This document shows positions 34,055-42,741 of a DNA stretch of 64,000 nt, one piece after another; the stretch's first letter is position 1; each line of letters opens with the position of its first letter. The stretch is from Rhizobiales bacterium CCH3-A5 (GTDB lineage: Bacteria > Pseudomonadota > Alphaproteobacteria > Rhizobiales > Beijerinckiaceae). The DNA is taken from assembly GCA_001556025.1 (NCBI GenBank), contig LSIB01000163.1:1-64000 (forward strand). Direction: 5' to 3'. The notes under the pieces were generated by a model. The model saw only the letters and a list, made by a program, of their open reading frames with translations, ran no database searches and was not told where the DNA came from. A program made the translations under genes and the position numbers.

Positions 34055-37000
34055 TCACTCCGCCGCCAGTCTCGGCGGCGGCAGCGGCAGCTTCATCTGC
34101 CCCGCCTCGCGCGCAACCTCGGACCGTCCGGGCGTGTGCTCGTCGATGTGCTCCCACAGGCTCTCATCCTCGGGCTTGCTGAAGAAGCGCCCGAACATCC
34201 AGCTCACCAGCCGCTGCAGATCGTCCATCACCGTGTAGAAGCTCGGCACGAAGACGAGGCTGAGCACGGTCGAGACGATCAGCCCGCCTATCACCGCGAT
34301 CGCCATGGGAGAGCGGAACTCGCCGCCGTCGCCGACGCCGTAAGCGGAAGGCGCCATGCCGGCCGCCATGGCGATGGTGGTCATCACGATGGGCCGCGCC
34401 CGCTTGCGGCCGGCCTCGATCAGCGCGGTGAAGCGGTCCTTGCCGCGCGCCTCTTCCTCGACCGCGAAATCGACCAGCATGATCGCGTTCTTGGTGACGA
34501 TGCCCATCAGCATCAGAAGCCCGATATAGACCGGCATCGAGACCGGCTTGTCGGCCGCCAGCAGGGCGATGACGACGCCACCAAAAGAGAGCGGCAGCGA
34601 GAGCAGGATCGTGATCGGCTGGAAGACCGATCCGAAGAGCAGGATCAGCACCGCCAGCACCAGCATCAGCCCGGTGCCCATGGCGGTGATGAAGCCCTGC
34701 ACCACCTCGCCCTGAATCTCCGCGTCACCGGTCGCGGCGATGCGCACGCCCTCGGGCAGGCCGACCTCCTCGACGATCTTGTTGAAGGTCTCCTGCGCCG
34801 TGCCGAGTTCGAAGCCGCGCCGCAGATCCGCGCCGATCTGCGCGCGCCTCGTGCGGTCGTAGCGGTCGATCGAGGACGGCCCCTCGCCGAAGCCGATATC
34901 GGCCACCGCCGTCAGCGGCACGGAGACGCCGCTCGCGTTGGTGACGCGCAGCGCCGCGACATTGCGGATGTCGGTGCGCGCCGCCTCGTCGAGCTGCACG
35001 CGGATCGGCACCAGCCGGTCGCCGGCGTTGAACTTGGCGAGGTTCGCGCCGACATCGCCGATGGTGGCGACACGCACAGCCTCGGAAATCGCCTCGGGCG
35101 TGACGCCGAGACTGGCGGCCTCCTCCAGCTTGGGCGTGACGCGCAGTTCCGGCCGCGAGAGCGAGCCCGAGGTCGCGACGTTGAGATAGCCCTCGACCTT
35201 GCGCATCCGGCTCTCGATGCGCGCCACCGCCTCGTCCAGCGCGGCCCCGTCCTTGGAGAGGATCGAGAAGGCCATCTCGCGCTCGCCGCGCTCGTTGACA
35301 TACCAGGCGCGGACATCGGGCACGCTCGCGAGTTTTTGCGCGATCACCGCCTTGAGGTCCTTCTGGCGCTCCTTGCGCTCGCTCTTCGGCAAGAGCTTGA
35401 TCGTGACCGAGGCGCGGCGGACCTCGCGCGTGCCCGTCGGCGAGGAGCCGCCGAGCACGAAGACCTGCGTCACCTGCGGAATCTCGCGCAGCGCATCGAC
35501 GATCCTGTCGGTGGTGACGCGCGTGTCCTCCAGCGTCGAACCCGGCGGCAGTTCGATCGAGGCGACGACGCGGCCGGTGTCCTCGTCGGGAATGAAGCCG
35601 GTCGGCAGCAGCGCGGTCGCCTGGATCGAGCCGTAGAGAAAGCCGAAGCCGATCAGCAGCGTGACATAGGCCATGTTGAGCGGCAGCTTGCGCCAGCGCC
35701 CCGTGCCGTCGAGACGCGGCATGAACGGGATACGCAGGCGTGCCAGCGAACCCTTGAGCAGGCCGACATAAGCGCCCATCACGAACCCGTCCTTGGGGTC
35801 CTGGTGCTTCACCGGCTTCATCAGATAGGCCGCCATCATCGGCGTGATCAGGCGCGCCACCAAGAGCGAGAACAGCACCGCGACCGCGACCGTGAGGCCG
35901 AACTGGCGGAAATACTGCCCCGCCACGCCGCTCATGAACGAAACCGGCGCGAAGATCGCCACGATCGTCAGCGTGATCGCGATGACGGCGAGCCCGATCT
36001 CGTCGGCGGCCTCCATCGCGGCGCGATAGGGCGATTTGCCCATCCGCATGTGCCGGACGATGTTCTCGATTTCGACGATGGCGTCGTCGACGAGGATGCC
36101 GGTGACCAGCGTGATGCCGAGCAGGCTGACGAGATTGAGCGAGAAGCCCATCAGTTCCATCGCCCAGAAGGTCGGGATCGCCGAAAGCGGCAGCGCGATC
36201 GCGGTGATGAGCGTGGCGCGCCAGTTCTTCAGGAACAGGAAGACGACGAGCACGGCGAGCCCCGCGCCCTCCAGCAGCGTCGTCATCGCCGCCTTGTAGT
36301 TGCCGTAGGTATAGGCGACCGCGTCGTCGATCGGCTTGAGCACGACGTCCGGGTAGCGCTTGTTCAGCTCGGAGACGCGGGCGGCGACCACCTCCTTGAC
36401 CGACAATTCGCTTGAGCCCTTGGAGCGGAACACGGCGAAGGTGACGACGGGCGACTTGTCGAGCCGGCCGAAGGAGCGTGGTTCGGAGTTCGAATCCTCG
36501 ACGCGGCCGAGCTCCTTCAGGCGGACCTCGCGCCCGCCTGTCAGCGCGATCTTGGTGTCGGCGAGTTCCGCCACCGTGCGAGCGCCGGCCAGCGTCCGGA
36601 TCGCCTGCTCCTGCCCGCCGATCTCGCCGCGGCCGCCGGCAAGATCGACATTGGTGGCCCGGATCTGGCGGTTGACCTCGCCCGCCGTGATGCCGAGCGC
36701 CAGCAGCCGGTCAGGATCGAGCGAGATCCGGATCTCGCGATCGACACCGCCATAGCGGTCGATCCGGCCGACGCCCTTCAGCCCCTGCAATTCGCGCGCG
36801 ACGATGTCGTCGACATGCCAGGAGAGCTGCTCCAGCGTCATGCCCGGCGACGCCGCGCCATAGGTCATGATCGACTGGCCCTCGACATCGATGCGCTGGA
36901 TGATCGGCTCGTCGATGGTGCGCGGCAGATCGGCCCTGATCTTGGCGATGGCGTCCTTGACGTCGTTGACGGCGCGGTCGGTGTTGATCTCGAGCCGGAA

Positions 37001-37288
37001 CTCGATGACCGTCTGCGACTGCCCGTCGGTCAGGGTCGAGATCACGTGCTTGACGCCGGTGATGTTGGCGACCGCATCCTCGACGCGCTTTGAGATCTGG
37101 CTTTCGAGTTCGGCCGGGGCCGCGCCAGACTGCGTCACCGTGACCGAAACCAGCGGCACGTCGATGTTCGGAAAACGCGTCACTGGCAGCTTCGAGAACG
37201 AGAGCAGGCCGAGCACGCAGAGCACGACGAAGAGCAGGATCGCGGGAACGGGCTTCCGGATCGACCAGGCGGAGAAGTTGAAGTTCAC
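34055..37288 (-). CDS. RND efflux pump inner-membrane subunit (AcrB/MexF-like)
   Basis: A 1077-residue HAE1-type RND protein with twelve membrane helices and two large periplasmic loops. The proton-relay aspartate pair appears in GILVDDAIVEIENI (helix 4). It starts with the typical MNFNFSAWSIRKPVPAILLF. It exports drugs, dyes or detergents as a trimer with a periplasmic adaptor and an outer-membrane channel. The adaptor gene lies 13 bp upstream and TetR before that. No TolC-like channel gene is adjacent, so a shared TolC is assumed. Confidence 0.95.
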   Translation of the reverse strand: MNFNFSAWSIRKPVPAILLFVVLCVLGLLSFSKLPVTRFPNIDVPLVSVTVTQSGAAPAELESQISKRVEDAVANITGVKHVISTLTDGQSQTVIEFRLEINTDRAVNDVKDAIAKIRADLPRTIDEPIIQRIDVEGQSIMTYGAASPGMTLEQLSWHVDDIVARELQGLKGVGRIDRYGGVDREIRISLDPDRLLALGITAGEVNRQIRATNVDLAGGRGEIGGQEQAIRTLAGARTVAELADTKIALTGGREVRLKELGRVEDSNSEPRSFGRLDKSPVVTFAVFRSKGSSELSVKEVVAARVSELNKRYPDVVLKPIDDAVAYTYGNYKAAMTTLLEGAGLAVLVVFLFLKNWRATLITAIALPLSAIPTFWAMELMGFSLNLVSLLGITLVTGILVDDAIVEIENIVRHMRMGKSPYRAAMEAADEIGLAVIAITLTIVAIFAPVSFMSGVAGQYFRQFGLTVAVAVLFSLLVARLITPMMAAYLMKPVKHQDPKDGFVMGAYVGLLKGSLARLRIPFMPRLDGTGRWRKLPLNMAYVTLLIGFGFLYGSIQATALLPTGFIPDEDTGRVVASIELPPGSTLEDTRVTTDRIVDALREIPQVTQVFVLGGSSPTGTREVRRASVTIKLLPKSERKERQKDLKAVIAQKLASVPDVRAWYVNERGEREMAFSILSKDGAALDEAVARIESRMRKVEGYLNVATSGSLSRPELRVTPKLEEAASLGVTPEAISEAVRVATIGDVGANLAKFNAGDRLVPIRVQLDEAARTDIRNVAALRVTNASGVSVPLTAVADIGFGEGPSSIDRYDRTRRAQIGADLRRGFELGTAQETFNKIVEEVGLPEGVRIAATGDAEIQGEVVQGFITAMGTGLMLVLAVLILLFGSVFQPITILLSLPLSFGGVVIALLAADKPVSMPVYIGLLMLMGIVTKNAIMLVDFAVEEEARGKDRFTALIEAGRKRARPIVMTTIAMAAGMAPSAYGVGDGGEFRSPMAIAVIGGLIVSTVLSLVFVPSFYTVMDDLQRLVSWMFGRFFSKPEDESLWEHIDEHTPGRSEVAREAGQMKLPLPPPRLAAE

Positions 37289-37301
37289 GGGCTCGGCTCC
37301 G

Positions 37302-38489
37302 TCACTGCGTCGCGATCGGCGTGATCATGTCGCCGTCGCGCACGAAGGTGCCGGCTCGCGCCACCACGGTCTCGCCGTCGCTGACGCCGGAGACGATTTC
37401 GGCCCGGCCGTCGCCGGCCAGCCCAAGCTGCACCTGCTTTGTCGTGACCTTGCCGTCCTTCACGCTCTGCACGGTCGGCCCCGAGCGCGCATAGGTGATC
37501 GCCGAGAGCGGCAGCGTCACCGCGCTCTTGCGCCCGGTCTCGATGACGCCGCGCGCAAACGCGCCGACGGAGACAGGCTGGTCGCCCTTCAGCGACACCC
37601 GCAGCCGCCCGAGCCGGGAGGCCCTGTCCACCTCGGGAGAAATCAGCCGGATCGACCCTGCGAGCGGCACGGTGCTTCCGGCCTGCAGCACGCTGACGCG
37701 CTGGCCGGTCTTCAGCCCCGGCAACTCGACTTCGGCGACCTCGGCTTCCAGCTCGATCGCGCCGTCGGCGATGATCCGGAAGAGCGGCTCGGCGGCGGCC
37801 ATCGCGGCCGTCGCGCCGAGTTTCGCGTTGCGGCGGCTGATCGTGCCTGCGGCCGGCGCCTTGATCTCGGTCCGCGCGAGCCTGACCGCGATGTCGCGCC
37901 CCTGCGCCTGCGCCAAAGCGAGATCGGCATTGGCGATCGCCAGCGCCTGCCGGGAGGAGTTGAGCTTGGCCTCGGCCGCGCGGGCGGCCGCGTCGCGCTG
38001 GTCGAAGGTTTCGTTGGAGACGTTGCCGCTGGCGCGAAGCTGCTTGGTGCGGTCGAAATTGTTGTTGGCGGCGACGAGATTGGCCTGCGCCTCGGTGATC
38101 TGGGCGTTGGACTGGGCGATCACCGCCTCGGCGCGGGCGATCTGGGCGTCGTTTTGCGCCTTCTGCACGTCGAGCGTGGTGCGCGAGAGCCGCGCCAGCA
38201 CCTGCCCGGCCGTGACCTTGTCACCCTCCTCGGCCAGAAGCTCGACGATCTGCAGCCCGTCGACCTCCGGCGAGACCAGCACCTCGTCGCGCGCCACCAT
38301 CGAACCGGAGACCACGACGCTTTGAACGATTTCGGTCGTCTTCGCCGTGGTCACCGTCACGGAGGGGCCGGCCGCGGGGGCGGCCTGGCCCGCAGCAGCA
38401 GCAGGGGCGGTCGTCTGCGCCTGAACGCCGGCGGCCGGCAGGAGCGCGGCGGCGAGCAGGGCTGCGCGAAGGATGGCGGGGGGCGTCAT
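37302..38489 (-). CDS. RND efflux periplasmic adaptor subunit
   Basis: A 395-residue membrane-fusion protein. It has a signal peptide (1-24), Ala/Pro linker, a lipoyl half-motif around SPEVDGLQIVELLAEEGDKV, a long coiled-coil hairpin (about 105-205) and a second lipoyl half with IKAPAAGTISRRNAKLG. Beta-barrel and membrane-proximal domains finish the chain. ATG 38489 overlaps the TetR stop by four bases, so the start is secure and the adaptor is coupled to its regulator. It bridges the RND trimer to the outer-membrane channel. Confidence 0.93.
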   Translation of the reverse strand: MTPPAILRAALLAAALLPAAGVQAQTTAPAAAAGQAAPAAGPSVTVTTAKTTEIVQSVVVSGSMVARDEVLVSPEVDGLQIVELLAEEGDKVTAGQVLARLSRTTLDVQKAQNDAQIARAEAVIAQSNAQITEAQANLVAANNNFDRTKQLRASGNVSNETFDQRDAAARAAEAKLNSSRQALAIANADLALAQAQGRDIAVRLARTEIKAPAAGTISRRNAKLGATAAMAAAEPLFRIIADGAIELEAEVAEVELPGLKTGQRVSVLQAGSTVPLAGSIRLISPEVDRASRLGRLRVSLKGDQPVSVGAFARGVIETGRKSAVTLPLSAITYARSGPTVQSVKDGKVTTKQVQLGLAGDGRAEIVSGVSDGETVVARAGTFVRDGDMITPIATQ

Positions 38490-39121
38490 GATGGGGACCT
38501 GTCGGAGGGAAGCACGAGCACCTGCGCGAGGCCGCGCATCGCCGTGAAGAGCGTTTCCGCCGCCATGGCGGCGTCGAAGGACGGATCGGTGGCACGGCGG
38601 CAGAAGAATCCGTCCGCCATCATGAAGACGGCCTGCAGGAAACGGGCGTCGTCGAGATCGGCCGGCAGCTCGCCGCTGGCCTTGGCCCCGGCGATCGCCT
38701 GGGCGAGGCCGCCCAGCACCGTGCCGTCGATCGCGGCGCACATTTTCGCCATGGCGGGGTTGCGCGCGGCCTCGGCCCATATTTGCAGGCAGATGACCGC
38801 CTTTTCGCGCGGCTCCTCGACGAGGTGGCGACGGCCGAGCGCCTCGAGCTGGTCGAGCACTTTGCCCTGCGCGGGATCGAGACCGGCAAAATCCTCGGCG
38901 ATCTGGCTGCGGTCGCGCTCGGCCATGCCGGCGATGATGGCGTCCTTGGAGGCGAAGTAGCGGTAGAGGTTTCCCGGGCTCATGCCCGCCTCCGCCGCGA
39001 CATCGTTCATCGTCGCGACATGGAAGCCGGCGCGCGCGAAGACGCGCTCTGCCGCATCGAGGATGCGGGTCTGGCGCTGCGAGGGCGCGCTGTCTTGCAT
39101 CGTGGCGAGATGAGGCGACAA
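38486..39121 (-). CDS. TetR-family repressor of the RND operon
   Basis: A 211-residue regulator (or 204 if it starts at the internal Met 8). The HTH spans about 16-62 with RILDAAERVFARAGFHVATM and GMSPGNLYRYFASKDAII; the rest is the helical ligand-binding/dimerisation domain. First gene of the operon with the adaptor and pump. A perfect 24-bp palindrome at 39135-39158, 14 bases upstream of the start, is the probable autorepression site. Confidence 0.93.
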   Translation of the reverse strand: MSPHLATMQDSAPSQRQTRILDAAERVFARAGFHVATMNDVAAEAGMSPGNLYRYFASKDAIIAGMAERDRSQIAEDFAGLDPAQGKVLDQLEALGRRHLVEEPREKAVICLQIWAEAARNPAMAKMCAAIDGTVLGGLAQAIAGAKASGELPADLDDARFLQAVFMMADGFFCRRATDPSFDAAMAAETLFTAMRGLAQVLVLPSDRSPS

Positions 39122-39134
39122 ATCTGAAATCCAG

Positions 39135-39158
39135 ATGAGAATGAACGTTCATTCTCAT
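39135..39158. promoter_or_regulatory. TetR operator palindrome
   Basis: Two perfect 12-base arms, ATGAGAATGAAC and its complement, with no spacer. The core GAATGAACGTTCATTC is the AT-rich type of site typical of TetR repressors controlling RND pumps. Its position just before the regulator gene implies control of the whole operon. Confidence 0.85.
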
Positions 39159-39367
39159 GTCGCAAGACTGGCCTCGCGTCAAGCGCGGGATTGTTTCCGG
39201 CAATGTCGGACGCCCGAGCGGTCAAGCTCTGAAACCATTCGACCATGCGATTTCGGCACCCGCGCCATGCGTGCGTGGCGCATAAATTGCTTGCGGGAGC
39301 CACATGCCGCTCGCATTCTGAAGTCATACGTCTTCCCGACACCGCCGGATGATGTGCCGGCCGGCGG

Positions 39368-40198
39368 ATGAACCCGAAGCCCGTGATGAACGACCAGACC
39401 TTTCGCTTCCCCAACGCCCGCAAGATCGGCGCTCGCAGGATCGGCGACCCGCCCCTGACCCGCCCGAAGCCTGCCCCGCTCAAGCCCGTCCTGCTCGTGC
39501 TGCATCAGGAGCATTCGACGCCCGGCCGCATCGGTCGGCTGCTCCAGGCGCGCGGCCATGCGCTCGACATCCGAAAGCCGCGCTTCGGCGACCCGTTGCC
39601 GGAGACGATGCGGGAGCATGCCGGTGCGGTGATCTTCGGCGGACCGATGGGGGCCAACGACCCCGACGATTTCGTCAGGACCGAGATCGACTGGATCGGC
39701 ACCTGCCTGAAGGAGGACGCGCCCTTTCTCGGCATCTGCCTCGGCGCGCAGATGATGGCGAAGCATCTTGGCGCGCGCGTCTATACTCATGGCGAGGGCC
39801 GCGCCGAGGTCGGCTATTATCGCCTCGACCAGACGGATGCGGGCAGCACCCATGCCGCCGAGGCCGGCTTCGCCTGGCCGGGCACCGTCTATCAATGGCA
39901 TCGCGACGGCTTCGACTGCCCGTCGGGCGCGGAATGTCTGGCGACGGGCGACGATTTCCCGGTGCAGGCGATCCGGGCCGGCAGCAAGGTCTACGGCATC
40001 CAGTTCCATCCCGAGGTGACGCCGGCGATGATGTGCCGCTGGTCGATCCGCGGCCATGAGCGCACTCTGATGCCGGGCGCGCAGTTGCGCCATCTCCATC
40101 TCGAAGGCTGGTATCGCTACGACCCCGCCATCCGGATCTGGCTCGACCGATTCCTCGACCACTGGCTGAAAGTCCCTGCCACGGCTGAGCCTGCGTGA
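39368..40198 (+). CDS. Class I glutamine amidotransferase
   Basis: A 276-residue GATase1-fold protein resembling GMP-synthase-like amidotransferases without a synthetase domain. The nucleophile is the cysteine of LGICLGAQ, and the catalytic His/Glu pair is in QFHPEVTP. Residues 1-38 are a basic, Pro-rich extension; ATG 39386 is an alternative start. Stand-alone members include gamma-glutamyl hydrolases such as PuuD and GATase modules of unknown partners. It overlaps the downstream amino-acid oxidase gene (GTGA), suggesting joint action on an amine or amino acid. Confidence 0.85.
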   Translation: MNPKPVMNDQTFRFPNARKIGARRIGDPPLTRPKPAPLKPVLLVLHQEHSTPGRIGRLLQARGHALDIRKPRFGDPLPETMREHAGAVIFGGPMGANDPDDFVRTEIDWIGTCLKEDAPFLGICLGAQMMAKHLGARVYTHGEGRAEVGYYRLDQTDAGSTHAAEAGFAWPGTVYQWHRDGFDCPSGAECLATGDDFPVQAIRAGSKVYGIQFHPEVTPAMMCRWSIRGHERTLMPGAQLRHLHLEGWYRYDPAIRIWLDRFLDHWLKVPATAEPA

Positions 40199-41436
40199 GC
40201 CGCACGGCGATCGTCCTCGGCGCCGGCATGGTCGGCGTCTCCTGCGCACTCTCGCTCCAGAAGCGCGGCTTCGCAGTCACGCTGATCGACCGCAGGGAGC
40301 CAGGCTCCGAGACCTCCTACGGCAATGCCGGCGTGATCAGCCGCGCCTCGATCCTGCCGCTGAACAACCCCTCGCTTTGGAAAAGCTTGCCGGGCTATCT
40401 CCGCAACGACCACCCCGCGATTCGCTATCGCTGGGGCCATCTGCTGAAAAATCCGGGCTGGATCCTGCGCTTCCTCGCCGAGGCGCGTCCGTCGCGGCTG
40501 CCGCACCGGATCGCGGCGCTCGACAGCCTGACCTCGCAGGCGCTGCCGCTCCACAAGGCGCTGATGAACGAGGCCGGGGTGAGCCACCGCCTGCGCGAGA
40601 CCGGGTCGCTCAAGCTCTGGCGCAGCGAAGCCGGGCCGGACAAGGCGCTGACGGAAAAGCTCTGGTTCGAGGACCATGGCGTGCGCTGCGAGGTGTTCGA
40701 CCGGCAGGGCCTGTCGGCGCTGGAGCCGGACCTCAACCCGATCTTTTCAGCCGGCCTCCTGCAGATGGATTCAGGCTCGGTCGACTGGCCGCAGGCGATC
40801 GTGCAGGCCTATGCGGCGCTGTTTTCCGCGCGTGGGGGACAGGTGGTGACGGCGGCCATCGAGGCGCTTGCGAAGACGGCCGATGGCTGGAGCGTCAGGA
40901 CGGATGGCGGCGTCCGGAACGCCGAGATCGCGGTCGTGGCGCTCGGCCCATGGAGCGCCGATGTCCTGAAGCCGCTCGGTCTCGGCGTCCCGCTGAATGC
41001 CGAGCGCGGCTATCACCGGCATTACCGCGCGCAGGCCGGGCGAAAGCTCTCGCGTCCGTTCCTCGATGTCGAGGCGGCCTACATGCTGGCCCCAATGGAA
41101 CAGGGTTTTCGCCTGACCTCGGGCGTCGAGCTTGCCCATCGCGACGCGCCAGACGACCACGCCCAGATCGACGAGGCGCTGCCGCGCGCGAAAGAGGCTT
41201 TTGCGCTCACGGAGTCGGCGGAGACCACGACCTGGCGCGGCTCACGCCCGACCCTGCCGGATTCACTGCCGATGATCGGCGAAGCGCCATGCAATCCCGG
41301 CCTCTGGCTCGCCTTCGGCAACCAGCATATCGGCTTCTCGACCGGGCCGGTGACTGGGGAGATTCTGGCGGCGCTGGTGGCGGGCGAGGCGCCGATCGCG
41401 AACCCGACGCCGTTCAGGCCGGAGCGGTATCTATAG
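40195..41436 (+). CDS. FAD-dependent D-amino-acid dehydrogenase-like oxidoreductase
   Basis: A 413-residue DAO-fold flavoprotein. The dinucleotide motif GAGMVGVSCA is near the N-terminus, followed by the DadA-type ETSYGNAGVIS; the C-terminal flavin contact is GNQHIGFSTGP. Members oxidise D-amino acids or secondary amines and pass electrons to the quinone pool. The GTG start overlaps the amidotransferase stop by four bases. DadA itself acts on D-alanine; here the substrate is not determined and no alanine racemase gene is adjacent. Confidence 0.87.
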   Translation: MSRTAIVLGAGMVGVSCALSLQKRGFAVTLIDRREPGSETSYGNAGVISRASILPLNNPSLWKSLPGYLRNDHPAIRYRWGHLLKNPGWILRFLAEARPSRLPHRIAALDSLTSQALPLHKALMNEAGVSHRLRETGSLKLWRSEAGPDKALTEKLWFEDHGVRCEVFDRQGLSALEPDLNPIFSAGLLQMDSGSVDWPQAIVQAYAALFSARGGQVVTAAIEALAKTADGWSVRTDGGVRNAEIAVVALGPWSADVLKPLGLGVPLNAERGYHRHYRAQAGRKLSRPFLDVEAAYMLAPMEQGFRLTSGVELAHRDAPDDHAQIDEALPRAKEAFALTESAETTTWRGSRPTLPDSLPMIGEAPCNPGLWLAFGNQHIGFSTGPVTGEILAALVAGEAPIANPTPFRPERYL

Positions 41437-41460
41437 CAATGCCATGCTGCCGTCTGAGCG

Positions 41461-41587
41461 AGCGCGAATGCGCTGGTGTGAGGCGGCTGGCGTGGCGGTT
41501 GAGAACCGGAGCGGAGCGGACATCAGTCCGTGAGCACCGGACGCGCAGACCGTCGCGTCAGACGGCCGCGCCAGTAGCATTCGCGCT
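41461..41587. repeat. Long inverted-repeat element after sdhB
   Basis: AGCGCGAATGC (41461-41471) is repeated inverted at 41577-41587, with further partly matched inner segments, for example CGGACATCAGTCCG at the centre. It fills the gap between the convergent oxidoreductase and sdhB genes and may act as a dispersed repeat or bidirectional terminator. Confidence 0.5.
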
Positions 41588-41590
41588 GCC

Positions 41591-42376
41591 TCAAACCTGC
41601 CGCGCCACCATCATCTTCTTCACCTCGGCGATGGCCTTGGCCGGATTCAGCCCCTTCGGACAGGCATTGGCGCAGTTCATGATCGTGTGGCAGCGATACA
41701 GCCGGAACGGGTCTTCGAGATTGTCGAGCCGCTCGCCCGTCGCCTCGTCGCGCGAATCGATCAGCCAGCGATAGGCCTGCAGTAGCGAGGCCGGGCCGAG
41801 ATAGCGGTCGCCGTTCCACCAGTAGCTCGGGCAGGAGGTGGTGCAGCAGGCGCACAGGATGCACTCGTAGAGCCCGTCGAGCTTTTCACGGTCCTCTTTC
41901 CCCTGCGCCCATTCCTTCTCGGGCGAGGGCGTCGTCGTCTTGAGCCACGGCTCGATCGAGGCGTGCTGCGCGTAGAACTGCGTCAGGTCCGGGACGAGGT
42001 CCTTGATCACCGGCATATGCGGCAGCGGGTAGATCGCGACCTTGCCCTTCGACCCGCATTCGTCGATGCCGGTGGTGCAGGCGAGCCCGTTCTTGCCGTC
42101 CATGTTCATGGCGCAGGAGCCGCAGATGCCCTCGCGGCAGGAGCGGCGGAAGGTCAGCGTCGGGTCGATCTTGGATTTGATCCAGATCAGCGCGTCGAGA
42201 ACCATCGGCCCGCAATCCTCGCGGTCGACGAAATAGGTGTCGGTGCGGGGATTGGCGCTGTCGTCGGGGTTCCAGCGATAGACCTTGAACTCGGTCAGCC
42301 TGGCCGCCCCGGCGGGCTTGGGCCAGGTCTTGCCCTCGGTCAGGCGGGAGTTCTGGGGGAGATTGAATTCGGCCAT
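41591..42376 (-). CDS. sdhB: Succinate dehydrogenase iron-sulfur subunit
   Basis: A 261-residue subunit of respiratory complex II that passes electrons from the flavin to ubiquinone. The [2Fe-2S] ligands are in CREGICGSC with the later GLAC cysteine. The [4Fe-4S] and [3Fe-4S] ligands are in [17 protein letters not shown] and [17 protein letters not shown]. The protein is full length. Last gene of the sdh operon; unusually, a vapD gene separates it from sdhA (3 bp before the sdhB start). Confidence 0.97.
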   Translation of the reverse strand: MAEFNLPQNSRLTEGKTWPKPAGAARLTEFKVYRWNPDDSANPRTDTYFVDREDCGPMVLDALIWIKSKIDPTLTFRRSCREGICGSCAMNMDGKNGLACTTGIDECGSKGKVAIYPLPHMPVIKDLVPDLTQFYAQHASIEPWLKTTTPSPEKEWAQGKEDREKLDGLYECILCACCTTSCPSYWWNGDRYLGPASLLQAYRWLIDSRDEATGERLDNLEDPFRLYRCHTIMNCANACPKGLNPAKAIAEVKKMMVARQV

Positions 42377-42379
42377 GGT

Positions 42380-42679
42380 CTAGTCGTCGTCCTCGTCGTC
42401 GAGAGCGCTCATAAGATCGTTATTTTCCTCAATCCTGAGCATGCGGATGTCGCGGACCGAGGGCGTAAACCAAGAGTATTTCTTTGCCAGTTTCTGAACG
42501 ACCGTAACGCAGCGCACCGCATCGACCGTATCATCGCCGAAATAGGTGCTACCTTGCTTCCACTCAAAGCCTCGTGACGTCAGATAGCCGCGAACATCGG
42601 TATAAGCGTTGCGCCAAGACTGGTTTGGGTAGAGCTGTTCGAGCGTCTGCGTATCGAAATCGAAAACGATCGCGTACAT
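42380..42679 (-). CDS. vapD: VapD-family endoribonuclease inside the sdh operon
   Basis: A 99-residue Cas2-like ferredoxin-fold protein. The MYAIVFDFDT start with the catalytic-type D7, GFEWKQGSTYF (36-46, including S44) and SVRDIRMLRIEENNDLM match VapD of Haemophilus influenzae and Helicobacter pylori, which are purine-specific or mRNA-cleaving RNases. The tail is acidic (DDEDDD). ATG 42679 has a GAGGTGGGGGG site. No VapX-type antitoxin is visible in the 62 bp between sdhA and vapD. Location between sdhA and sdhB is exceptional and suggests insertion of a TA-like gene that now shares the sdh transcript. Confidence 0.87.
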   Translation of the reverse strand: MYAIVFDFDTQTLEQLYPNQSWRNAYTDVRGYLTSRGFEWKQGSTYFGDDTVDAVRCVTVVQKLAKKYSWFTPSVRDIRMLRIEENNDLMSALDDEDDD

Positions 42680-42741
42680 GCGCCCCCCACCTCTTCTGTT
42701 GTGACCAATGGTTGCGAGAGGCCGCATAGGCCTGTCTCCCC

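Noticed and set aside
34136-36415. A 759-codon plus-strand open frame opposite the RND pump gene
   Set aside because: Composition (His, Arg, Asp, Gln) and lack of domains mark it as antisense to a well-supported 1077-residue RND protein.
36867-38960. A 697-codon plus-strand frame crossing pump, adaptor and TetR genes
   Set aside because: It spans three real genes on the other strand and has no ribosome binding site or recognisable domain.
42380-42679. Possible Cas2 protein because of the ferredoxin-like fold
   Set aside because: The GFEWKQGS and SVRDIR motifs are VapD-type, and there is no Cas1 or CRISPR array.
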